From assembly GCA_029204225.1 (NCBI GenBank), contig MU831987.1, positions 29,023-93,022 on the forward strand: a DNA stretch of 64,000 nt, written 5' to 3'. Below the pieces are notes generated by a model. It saw only the letters and a list, made by a program, of their open reading frames with translations, was not told the origin of the DNA and made no database searches. Both the position numbers and the translations under genes were made by a program. This DNA comes from Diphasiastrum complanatum. Lineage: Eukaryota > Streptophyta > Lycopodiopsida > Lycopodiales > Lycopodiaceae. Positions 46,918 to 58,199 of this stretch are shown in pieces. Position 1 is the stretch's first letter. Every line of letters begins with the position of its first letter.

Positions 46918-47899
46918 AACTCGAGATAGGAAGATAATATTTTAATAATTTTCACAAAATTGGACATCGACGGATGTTTAGATAAGGCAACCAAGACCAC
47001 CAAGTATATAGTTAATGAATTAGATAAAGAATAGGCAAAACCATTCCAATGGATTTGCTAATCACATACGATCAATTTTTATGATCAAAGCTAGCATGAT
47101 TCAACTAAACAACCAATTACACATCACATTCATTGTTTAGAAATTTTCCATGTTTTATGTTGTTGTTAGTTTATCAATGAAGATAAAATAGAGTTCACAC
47201 CTCGACATCTATTCTGTATTTCACAACTATACTTGGCAATCATGAAATTGTCCTACAATAATAACATTGAAATGAAATTGTATCAAAATGACTTTATTGA
47301 GCAAACCTATGTACTAAGACACTCAATAGCACGTCGATCATCTATCACAGTAACAACATCGTATTCTTTCTTTATTATTGAAAACATGCTCTTTATAGTC
47401 TCATGACTCTAGCTTCTAAATTTCGATCTTGGAGATCCGAATTTGAAACAATCTGACTTTTGACCCGACCAACTATCAATCCTAGATCAAAATAAAAAGT
47501 AAATTTTTTTTGATACTCTAATTTGAACTTGATTGTGTAACAATTTTAAACTAAAAAAATTGTTTAATATTAGAAAGTGTTGAGCAAGTACTTCCTCAAA
47601 TTCATTGCTATATCTGATCAAAATTATCTTGGTCCACTTAAATCTTGGCTTTGAGATGTATTATTGGTTTCGGTTGAAGAAACACTGTTCACGGTGGAGA
47701 CAAGCAACATCTCTTTGTGTTTTCTTAGGGTCTTCCAATCTTCACTCCCAAATTTATAATTGAAATGTAATTGTTTCAAAATGACTTTACTAAGCAAACT
47801 TATGTACCAAGACACCTAAAAGCACATCGATCATCTAAGAAAATAGAGATACAAATTATGACAACAATGAGTAAGCTCTAGAATGAAAATAATACAATG
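46918..47899. repeat. Flank with two diverged direct repeats
   Basis: About 70 bp at 47272-47345 (CAAAATGACTTTATTGAGCA and onward) recur at 47762-47836. About 45 bp at 47151-47197 (ATCAATGAAGATAAA) recur at 44216-44262 on the other side of the Copia element. Confidence 0.6.
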
Positions 47900-47984
47900 C
47901 TTCTTGGTTTCCAAGGGGAGGCTCGAACCTGGGACCAAAGAAACTTTGGATGCCAAGCTAACCAGTTGAGCCAACCCCGTTGGG
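47900..47984 (-). mobile_element. 85-bp tRNA-derived SINE-like insertion with 16-bp TSD
   Basis: On the minus strand it contains a box-A-like TGGCTCAACTGGTTAG and a box-B-like GGTTCGAGCC at tRNA-like spacing, with partly paired ends (GGGG near the start, CCCC near the end). It finishes in a CTTGG-AAA-CCAAG hairpin instead of poly(A). TGAAAATAATACAATG flanks it perfectly at 47884-47899 and 47985-48000, as expected for LINE-mediated retroposition. It has no proper anticodon arm, so it is not a functional tRNA gene. Confidence 0.75.
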
Positions 47985-48000
47985 TGAAAATAATACAATG

Positions 48001-49354
48001 GCATACTCATTCAATATAATAGAAAAGATGTATCACAATAACAACATCATATTGATTGTGCCTGTCGATGACGGGCAATGGGCACTTACCCACAAAAAGT
48101 GTATATATTTTTGGAGGCTGTATTTTTTTTATCATTTTTTAAAAACAGCTTTTCCTTTTGCAAATGGGTGACATTTTTTGCCGGCAAAGCGTGACATTTT
48201 TTATGGCACCTCACGCATTCTCTCTCTAAAATAGTTTTATACTATATAGATAATTATGTATACATATACATAATACTATATATATATCATATATTGTCTG
48301 TATACGTATGGCATTATATAAATAGTGCCTTGAGAAATGTGGCCTTTTCAAGATCTTATCCTAGAATTTCCTATATTTTCCAAGAGATGGAAGCATTAAA
48401 TCCTCTAAAGTATAAACGTTCATGTCACATTGTCTTGTAAAAAAAATTTCGTGTCTAAAATTCTTCAGATTTTAAAAGCACCCGATTTCTAGGACAATTT
48501 AATCCTATTCAGTTTTTCTTATGCCTGTTCACAAAAGTTGCAATTCCATTCTCAAGGGATGCTGGAATTAAATCATTGGTTCAAAGGGTTACTAGACTCT
48601 AGTCCTAGTGCCAATAAAGACTAGGTGTTGCAACTTGCACTTTGAAATACAAAAAAGTGTCTTTCCAAGTCTCTAAATTCAACACAAGCCAAAGAAAAAT
48701 CAACTAGTACCACCTTTAAGGTGGGACCTTAGGGAATCTGGATCAGAGAATGAAATGTTGATGGCAAAGGTCAACAGGCATGTCAAATCTATAATTTCTC
48801 ACCAAACACTCAAAAAAGAAAAAACAAAGAAATTTTTTTAATCTCTTCTGCTTTGCTATCTGGCTGGCTGCTTCTGGCATTTTAATTTTTGTTGGGTTTC
48901 AGCATCTCCATGTTTCATGCTGCTGTTCTTGTACTTCACTCTTGGTTTTGTTCAGTTCCCCAAACAAATCATTTGGTTGTTGATTTGCTGCTGCAAATTG
49001 GTTTTCCCAATCTGGGCATGCTTTCCTTTGATCTGAATTGCAAATAATTGCAGCCTTTCAGCTCATGTTACTCATCAGTAGTTATATCTCAGTTGAGTAA
49101 GCAAGCTAAACATTGCCCACAATTTATTTTCAGCATAGAGCGATTCTCATTTGCTTGAGCCTGTTCATCCAGCAATTGAGCTTCGTCTGAGAAGCACCAT
49201 TCTGTTGATCAAAAGTATCTCCATCATCATACTCTGCCAAATGCATGCATTGCCTCAAATTTCAGTACTGCATGTCATCCTTACCTTTGATTCCCATGTT
49301 GATGTATAGCTCTTCCCGGTAGATTCAACTTCTTAAGTCTAGAACTGCAAGGAA
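48001..49354. promoter_or_regulatory. Upstream region of the DUR3 gene
   Basis: No ORF or element. It is AT-rich with a TA-rich stretch near 48240-48310. The last few hundred bases probably contain the promoter and 5' UTR, but I cannot place a TATA box with confidence. Confidence 0.35.
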
Positions 49355-52300
49355 ATGGCTAGCTGTCCTCCCTTCCCTTGGGCGAGCAAGTACTACAAAC
49401 TAGAAGCGGGTCAGTGTGTGAGGCAGAGCAGCTTCTTCGGAGGGCAGGCTTTGTTGCAGCAGAGTGTTGGCTATGCCATCATCTTGGGCTTTGGTGCATT
49501 TTTTGCCTTCTTCACTTCATTTCTGGTTAGCTCCCCAAGCTCCTATCCTCTCTATTCGTGTACTTCAGATATTTTCTTTTCTTTTTTAATCATGTACTTC
49601 AAAACCTTCTTGTTACGGGCAGAAGCAGGATGGTTCACCTTGATAGTCTTGCTTGTTGCATGTTGTCTTGGCAATTTGCAGGTATGGCTAGAAAAACGTT
49701 ATCTTGGATCCATACACTCGTCTGAATGGTTCAACACGGCGGGTCGCAGCATCAAAACCGGACTTATAGCTAGCGTTATAGTTTCACAGGTCAGCAACGT
49801 CGTCACGCATATCTATGCCGAGAGCATTTGGTTTCCAAATCTGAAAAAAGTGGTTAAGTGTTACGGGATTTCTGCTTCTCGCTTGCCCCAGACGTGAAAG
49901 GGTTTTGCTCATTTTTGCAATAGTATCCCTTAATGCAGATTTGTACATGCATGGGCTTGAAGCACTGTTTCAGTTAATGGTGAAGCACATCCACTTGCTA
50001 CAGCAACCAGCCAAAACAACATGCAGAGATGCTTCAATTTTATTTACAGAGCTCCAAGCTTCTAACTATGAAAATCCGAAAATCCTTACTTTTGTTCAGC
50101 TTCGTTAAATGAAGTTCGAGACCCTTGGAGAATGAAGGATTGTGAACTCAGTGCTGAGCTGAATTATCCAGTATTGAGGTCAACAGACCTGGTTGCTCAT
50201 CATCCTTCTATTTTCTTAGTTTTCCCCCACATATACCGTAGGCTCCCTTGCCCTTGTTTGATGCTTTTCGTGGCACAAGCCTGATGCCATCAGGTCACAT
50301 CAATAACTCACATGGCAAAGGTCCCTTCACCACAGGCATGAATCTGAGCCATCCCTCTTGCTCAAAACCTGAAGTATTCTGCTCAGGAAGTGGGCAGCTT
50401 CTCTAGTTGAGGCTTTCACCATTAGCAGCTATATTCAGGAGGTCTGTACAGAAGGAACTTACAAAGTTAAGAAAATACACTTGGGTTCAGATAAGTATTA
50501 TCAAAATAAGTGATGGCATTTTCAGTTATTAGGTAATCATCAACCGCATCACTTGCACATCGAATTTGCATGGAATGATGGTATTTACTTCTATCAGTGT
50601 ACTCACTGGTGATTGCTTAGAAATTGTAGCGCAGGCATCCTAAAGGGAGCCGGGAACCACGACTTAGCTTCCCAGCCTTCAACTCTTGCCATCCAAACCC
50701 ACTTGACATACAAGCAGCCAACTTGCCAACAACGATCAGACTTAACCAACTTGAAGTTCTGAAAACCAACATTGAGATCCAACCTGGTGCCATGCCAGAT
50801 CGGGGGTCCCGATGTGGGTGACTTCCCTCCAAGCAAGCCGCCCGACATACATCAAACTTGACCAACTCGAAGCTTCGTTACAAACGAGTAACATCCATTC
50901 CAAGCAAGCGGTCTGACTTACATCAGACTTAACCAACTGAAAGCTTCGTCACGAGCGTTGGAAGCCAACCTGGCACCACGCCAGACTGGACAGCCATAAA
51001 CAGGTAACTTCCACCCAAGCAAGCCATCCAACTCAGCCGACAGGTTAGAGCCCGTTCCCCAAGAGCTTAACCCATTCACGTTCATGCAAGGAACACTCAG
51101 AACCACAAGCCGTAACAGAAATGGAGACAACCAGTTTCTGGACCAAATGGTCCCGACAGCATACCGCTGGCGCCATGGACCGAACGGTCCCGACGGCATA
51201 CCGTTGGCGTCCCGGGATACGACCCTCAGCTATGTGCCAACTTAAAAATTTTGAAAGCGGCCTTACAACTGGCGCTTTTACCGAACACTGAAACCCAGAA
51301 GGTAATCAGAGTCAGTTTGAGGAAAATCCCACTTTATTGATAAATCTGAGAAGGTTACATTTCACGTGTGTGACCGACCCTAGTCTCCGGGGCGCTAGCA
51401 TGCCAAGGCGAGAGCCATGACAACATTCCAGCAAGGGAGGCTGAGACTTGGTTGGAGCTCGCCCTGAGTCGCAACCCGCACTCCCCTATAGTATTGGTGT
51501 GATTCGGCACCCCCCTCATACCAAGCACTCTACCCAAGCTGGTAAAGCACGTTTTTCTCTCTCTAGGATTTTCTCTTTCTAGAAAGTCATTTTCTCTCTC
51601 TAGATTTTATTGATCCTCAGGCTTCCTTTAATCATGCCTAGGTCGTGTGAGGTGATTGCACATCGATCTGAGCTCTCTGGACTCCGCTAGAACCGATCAA
51701 AGATTTTCAGCCATAAGAACTTGGCGCCGGCTGGATTCTGGTCACAGTGGCGCCGGGAGCAGCAGGGGCGCTGCTGGCGCCGGGGACATAGCTGGCACCG
51801 ATGGCGCCGGAAGTAAAGCTTATAAAGGTAGCTTTACAACAGAAATGTTGTATGGATTACAAAGGGTCAAAAGTACTTTAATGGCAAAATTAAAAGCAAC
51901 TTTCTGTATGAAGGTAGTAGCTAAGGCAGCAAGAGGCTGTCCAATCTTTGTGGTCCATCATAACTGTTTAGCATGTCTTGAAGAGGATTTCATGCTACTA
52001 TTTGAAATAAAATAGGAAATGTTCTGGAACAGAATATGTTTCATACTTAGTGGACATTTCTATATGCAGTTTATGTGATCTCCTTGTAATTTTCAACCAT
52101 GTACAGTGGACATGGGCAGCTACCATCCTGCAAAGTTCCAATGTCGCTTGGCAGTATGGTGTGAGTGGACCATTTTGGTATGCTAGCGGTGCCACCATCC
52201 AGGCAAGATACAAACTTATTATGTTTTTGAAGTTGTGTGCTGGATAATCTTTTATTTGTTTTTCATTGTGATTTTTCTGCTGTACTTTGCAACATCTGAC

Positions 52301-55300
52301 TTTTGTTCCTGCCAAAGAATTATAAAAGCAGTAATATTGGAATTTGGTACTCATGGAGACTGAAACCTAATTTTTGGACTCTATAACAGGTTCTTCTTTT
52401 CGGAATCATGGCTATTGAGATCAAAAGAAAGGCACCGGCTGCACATACTATTTGCGAGATTGTGCGTGCAAGGTCTGTTGTTTATTTTGTTCATGTGTCA
52501 ATGCTATATCTGCAATTTTCATCGAGAGGTAGTATTGATGAGCAGTAAAAGGCTAATGAAGCCTTGGTATGACTGAATCGATATCTCTCTATTTATGTGG
52601 CCAAGCTGTTAGAAAAATTTGGCCAGTTCTGTTGCATGTACTTCATGCTCTCAACACCAAGTTTTCTATATGTCTTTTCTTGACTTAAATTCGAGCATGG
52701 AGGAAGGCCTTGTCTTTACTCACTCTAATTGCTTAAATTGCAGGTGGGGTCTGGCAGCTCATATCACCTTTCTGACTTTTTGCTTCATGACAAACATAAT
52801 TGTCACTGCTATGCTATTATTGGGTGGTTCTGCTGTGGTGAATGCACTGACTGGAGTGAACATCTACGCAGCAAGCTTTTTGATTCCACTTGGTGTCATG
52901 TTCTACACTTTAGCTGGAGGATTGAAGGCAACTTTTCTAGCCAGTTACATTCATTCAGTAGTTGGTAATACTTTCGTCCCTGAGCATGCCATTCTACCAC
53001 CCTACATTGATAGAAGCATAATCCAGTTTTTTTTCCTTTAAGTATTGATCTTTATTTACGCTCTACAGAAATCTGCATTGTGCCATTTAATCAGCTGTTC
53101 AGATTATAGTTTCCATTTTTAAAAAAAAAAATACCTGCACAATCTTTCATACACTCTATAGTTGTTGACTCCGTATTTCAACATGTTTTTGGGCAGTCCA
53201 TGTGGTGCTGATGATATTTATCTACCTGGTGTACGTTACAAGTAGCAAGCTTGGTAGTCCAAAACATGTATATGAAAAACTATCTGCAGTTGCGAGTGGA
53301 ACAAGAAACTGCCTGGCACCACTTTCCGAAGCAGGACAGGCTTGTGGCCCAGTTAGTGGAAACAATGGTGGTTCCTACTTAACAATGCTGAGTTCTGGGG
53401 GACTTGTGTTTGGAATCATCAACATCATTGGTAATTTTGGCACTGTGTTTGTAGATAATGTGAGCTGAAACTTCACCCTTTTCCTGTTTCATGTTGAAAT
53501 TCTTGTTAGAAACCTAAATACTCCAATGTTGACAAGTATGAAGCAAGTTGGGGGTACAAAGTATCCACTTTCATGACCTTCCTTCTACATATCTCATCTT
53601 TTTCTTCCTTAAGTTCCAATAATACTCTGTTTTTCTGCCAATGAAGAAATGAAATTCACTTATGATATAGAATATGAAATATGGGTAACTGTGGAGTATG
53701 TTATGGTATCAAAAGCTCTGATCTAGAGTATATAGAGGAGAGATATAGAGTATAAAAGTTCTGATATACAAGTTATAAGAACGTAAACATGTAGACATAC
53801 GTGGAACAGTAGAAGATGTCCCAACAATAGGCATGTTCAGAAGAGGTTAAAACATATAGACATGTGAAAAATCAAGGAGCAACACTAGATGTGTGGTAAA
53901 TTTCTGAGCCTGGCTGAAATATATTCTAATTTCTGTCTTTGAATGTCAAGTATGTGTCTCAGTTACATGTCTCTGTTCTCTGAGCTGGAATTCTTTCTCA
54001 AATGTACAATTCTCTGAGCTACAAGCTGATTTTCACCTTTATGTCCCTGAAAATGAAGAAGCTGGAAAAGGAAGCTGCAAAATCTGAAGCCAGATATCCA
54101 ATCAGCAAGCTGTAAAAAAGCTAAATGCAGCGACCTACTGTAGGAAAGACATTGATTCGCGCAGATCTTAAAAATTATATACAAAGATAAGAAAAATCAT
54201 TAAGTGACAACAAACCCTTAAATCACAACTTTCAATCCCCCTAGCTTCCAGCTATTAGATTAATGAACTGTTTAGAGATTTGACAGAAGCTCAGTAAGCA
54301 CAATGATGTGAAATTCTCGCAAAAAGGACACCAATACGAAAGTCATTGTCTTCAAAAGTTGGAAAAGCTTCAAATTTTGCACCCTACTCTCTGTTACTCT
54401 AAATCTCAAACTTTAATAACTTGCCTTCAATGAGTTGAAGAGAGGAATCTAGAAATGCAATTGAAATGAAAATCTGAGAACTGTGAAAATATCTTGTGCC
54501 AAAATAGTTGATTTAAGCAAGTGGACTAATAATGGTCAAATACACAATAATTTGAAATAATAAGTATCACTAGTTACTGGAGAGTTGCCCAAATTGTATG
54601 GCCTGAATGTCTAGTTTGTCAATAGCATGGGGCCCAAGGAATAATAGCCTTCATGCACTTTGTGGTCTCTGTTGCTCCCATGGTCTAGAAACCCCTGAAC
54701 TTATACTTGTCCCTTAAAAGCTTCAAATTGTTGTTTCTGCTGATTGTCAGGGCCGGTCTTATTTGTTTGGGCTGTCTTGTACTAATCCAACTTCAATCAG
54801 AGGAAGTTCATTCAACTTCACAGACTGGACACCGAACAGATTGATATTGGATTGCTAAGAATTTCCTCAGATTGCTGAACAAAACATCGGATACTGAATT
54901 TATGATGCTTTTCTTTACATGGGTGGATGAACTAAGAGATCCAACCTTGAGGCTTAACATGTCATAGAGTCGCACTTCATTTCTAGATCATCCAATAAAA
55001 CTTTTGTAGCTATGTTGCTGCTGATGTCCTTTTGACATTGATATATGCTATCGCCATGAAGTTGTGTTTTATGGGCCATGTTTCAGACATAGTAAACTAA
55101 GACATGAAGCTGTTAGGCTGAGGTATTCCTCTTACTAACCAAGTACCATCGATTTTTTGTCCCGAAAATGTTAACCAAATTGTCATGTTTACCATAAACC
55201 AAATGTGTTAAGATCATATTTAATAGAAATGGGGTTAACCCGTACAGTTCGAATATGTCGCCCCGCACCCCACAAGGTACAGACCGTGCCCACTCACCTG

Positions 55301-56694
55301 CTGCAGGAGACTGCAGCTTGATTATTCAAGGGAATCAGAAAACAAAATCCATAGCTGCATTTTCACATTGCCATACCACTTTGACAGGGCTACTGGATGA
55401 GTGCTATTGCAGCAAGACCATCATCAACACATAAGGGTTACTTGCTGGGAGGCTTGGTTTGGTTTGCTGTTCCCTTTTCTTTGGCAACATCCTTAGGACT
55501 AGGCGCACTTGCTCTAGACCTCCCTTTGACTCATGATGAGGCCGGCCATGGGCTTGTTCCTCCAGCAACTGCCGTGGCCCTGATGGGAAAGGGTGGAGCA
55601 GTACTTCTTCTAACAATGCTTTTCATGTAAGCACTCTTTGGCTATGTAACTTCAAATTCCAGAAAGCTTTTTTTGAATCTAGATCCTATATTTAATTCTT
55701 GTTCTGTGGAGACAGGGCCGTGACATCTGCTGGTTCAGCTGAGCTGGTAGCTGTGTCGTCTTTATGTACATATGACATTTACCGCACTTACATCAACCCG
55801 AAGGCCAATGGCAAGCAAATACTCCGTGTATCTCGAGCAGTGGTGCTTATCTTTGGATGTTTGATGGGGGTGCTGGCTGTGATTTTGAACAAAGCTGGCG
55901 TGTCATTAGGATGGATGTACCTGGCTATGGGAGTAATTATAGGCTCAGCGGTAATTCCAGTTGCTTTTCTGCTCCTTTGGAGTAAGGCAAATGCAATAGG
56001 TGCCATAGCAGGAACGTGCACAGGTTGCATAGCAGGCATCATCACATGGCTTGCTGTCACAAAAGTGGAATATGGACGGATCAATCTGGACACAACTGGC
56101 AGGAATGCTCCCATGCTGGCAGGGAACCTGGTGTCCATACTTAGTGGGGGAGCAATCCATGCTGTTCTCAGCTTAGTTTGGCCTCAAAATTACACCTGGG
56201 ATACCACCAAGTGCATCACTATGGTTGAGACTGTGGACACGGGCCTGCCAGAAGAAGAATTCGAAGAGGACAGGCTTAGAAGAGCTAGAAACTGGATTAT
56301 AAGATTCGGAGTTGGATTCACCCTTGTGATTGTTGTGCTTTGGCCCATCCTGTCGCTTCCTGCAAAGGTTTTCAGCCAAGGATATTTCACTTTTTGGGCT
56401 GCCATTGCCATTGCTTGGGGCACTGTAGGCTCCTTGATCATCATAATTTTGCCTCTAGTTGAGAGCTGGGACACAATTAAGCTTGTGTTTATTGGCATGT
56501 TTACAAATGAAATTGTTCTCAAGAAATTGGAGGACATTGAACTTCGAATCCAAGCTATCATGCAAACTATGCCTGAAAGTGAGCAGCTCTACTTAATAGA
56601 GAAACAGAAGATTGAAAAAGAGCAGGCTATCCTGTCTTTGGATGGGAAAAGTGATAGGGTGAAACAGAGCGAAGTTGATAGCCATGTATTGTAG
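49355..56694 (+). CDS. DUR3: DUR3 urea-proton symporter, eight exons
   Basis: Exons are 49355-49525, 49682-49789, 52107-52202, 52390-52472, 52744-52964, 53197-53459, 55388-55626 and 55716-56694 (2160 nt, 719 residues), all in one frame. DUR3 belongs to the sodium:solute symporter family and is the high-affinity urea uptake carrier of the plant plasma membrane. Matching family segments include [88 protein letters not shown] and [11 protein letters not shown]. About 15 hydrophobic spans and a charged C-terminal tail fit the family (Arabidopsis protein about 690 residues). The ATG has G at -3 and G at +4. Intron 3 (52203-52389) is GC-AG, the others GT-AG. No disabling mutation was seen. The tail beyond [13 protein letters not shown] is the least conserved part. 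Confidence 0.95.
50600..51830. repeat. GC-rich repetitive insertion in DUR3 intron 2, possible LTR remnant
   Basis: Degenerate internal repeats occur: ACTTGACCAACTCGAAGCTT and its variant about 70 bp on, and GTCCCGACAGCATACCG and a variant about 45 bp on. TGGCGCC-type blocks recur at 51720-51815; TTGGCGCC resembles the primer-binding site of some Ty3/gypsy elements. An AATAAA lies on the minus strand near 51335. No coding sequence was recognised, and the orientation is contradictory. Confidence 0.4.
53460..55387. other. DUR3 intron 6, no recognisable element
   Basis: 1928-bp GT-AG intron. I see no transposon domain, terminal repeat or microsatellite in it. Confidence 0.6.
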
Positions 56695-57890
56695 CTCTTG
56701 CAAGATTTCCTTTGATATGATATCTATGTGTATGTCAGATTGCTCTCAAATTTGACAGACATCTCTTGATGAGCAGAGAAGCATTAGACTGTCAAAGAGC
56801 CTGTCAACACTGTCTTGATCCATCTGACATAATCTGACTGTGTTATAGAAATCATCATTTTTCTTCAATAATTCCCTTGTAGACGTCTTTCTACACAGGT
56901 TCTTCCAGCTCTATTAGCAACAAATTTATTACAAAATATTCTGATTCTCTTTGCTAATTAAACTGCTGATGAATGGCTATTGTGGTGCATGCTTCAACCT
57001 GCTTTATTCTGATCAAAGGACCTCAGAGGCTTCTTTCACATGTGCATTAACTGGAGCAAGCGATTGAAATCATTAGACCCAACATATTCTGGTTTGCAAG
57101 AAGGTGCGTGGAGTTTTGATTTGATCTGTAAAGGCCATAGAAATTTACATGCCATAAAGCCATGAAAGATATCTGAGCTGAATTTCTTCCTAAGCATGAT
57201 TGATTCAACTTATGAAACTCTTACAAGGAACTAATGATCTGAAGTTTCTTAGAAATCCATTTCTTAAAATTGCTTCCAGCTAACCACACAGAAGCCAAAG
57301 AGAAAAAGTTTGAACTTTACTTAAGATTTGACCTGTGTAGTGGTTAATTGCTCGTTGATATGCCTAGTTGTTCAGAATTGCCTTTTCAGTTTGGTTCACT
57401 GAATTTTGTTGCAATTCATGTTCAGAATAGAAGGAGACACTTAAATGTGATCTAATTTTTCATGATCTAAGAATATTCCTAAGAGCACAAATTGGTTGCA
57501 TATGGACAACATTTTAGCTGTGAAATGATTGGACAAGGCCACAACCTGAAACAACCCAGAATGGCTAAATTTCTTTTGTTACTTATAGAGACACCCATTA
57601 TTTCCAATGTTTGGATGGCATATAATGTAAAACACATGATCATAAATCCTGCTTCTTCCACCAGAATCTGTCAAACTTGCCAGTTGATTTTTATGCTTAT
57701 AGAATCAAAATCCATTTTACCTTGAGTCAAACATTCGAAGCACCTTAGCAATTTGAGATTTGAGATTTAAGCAAAACTTTTGGAGCTCACAAACATATGG
57801 TGAGGGCATCACAAGTCGTTAAGTTTTGGAGTGCATATTTATTTTATGTGTTTTATGTAAATGGCAATAAATCATTGATCAATGACATCA
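56695..57890. other. DUR3 3' flank, no recognisable feature
   Basis: Includes the 3' UTR, but no confident polyadenylation signal. The ORFs in this stretch lack any motif. Confidence 0.5.
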
Positions 57891-57894
57891 GACA

Positions 57895-58195
57895 TGAGGG
57901 TCCGGGCCAGACATTCTGCGTCCACGTCCGGCGTCCGGACCCGGACGCTTCCTACCCCCGGACGCGGGGTCGAACGCGTGCAATTTTTATTGTAATTTTT
58001 TTAGCACAAAATGTGAAAAATAAATAAATAAATAAAAAGCGTGTGTCCAATTTTTTTTTTTTAATTTTTTTTAGAACAAAAAATGAAAAAAGAAATTAAA
58101 AAATTAAAAAAAAAAAAAAAAGCGGACGCGTACGGGGACGCGGACGTGAACGTGCGTCCGGACGCGCATTCGCGTCCGCCATCCGCTTCCTTAGG
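57895..58195. mobile_element. 300-bp MITE-like element with GGACGC/GCGTCC clusters
   Basis: GGACGC, GCGTCC and GTCCGG are repeated in both directions at 57895-57985 and 58120-58190, separated by a T/A-rich core (58000-58120). The arrangement resembles the AAACGCG element at 9613-11111. Terminal inverted repeats and a target duplication could not be fixed. Confidence 0.5.
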
Positions 58196-58199
58196 ATCA

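Noticed and set aside
47900-47984. Functional tRNA gene
   Set aside because: A/B-box-like sequences are present, but the cloverleaf lacks a proper anticodon arm and the acceptor stem has mismatches; flanking duplications show retroposition.
51656-52015. 119-residue ORF in DUR3 intron 2
   Set aside because: It mixes GC-rich repeat and AT-rich intron sequence, with no family motif and no splice support.
55788-56561. Minus-strand ORFs of up to 123 residues
   Set aside because: Shadows of DUR3 exon 8.
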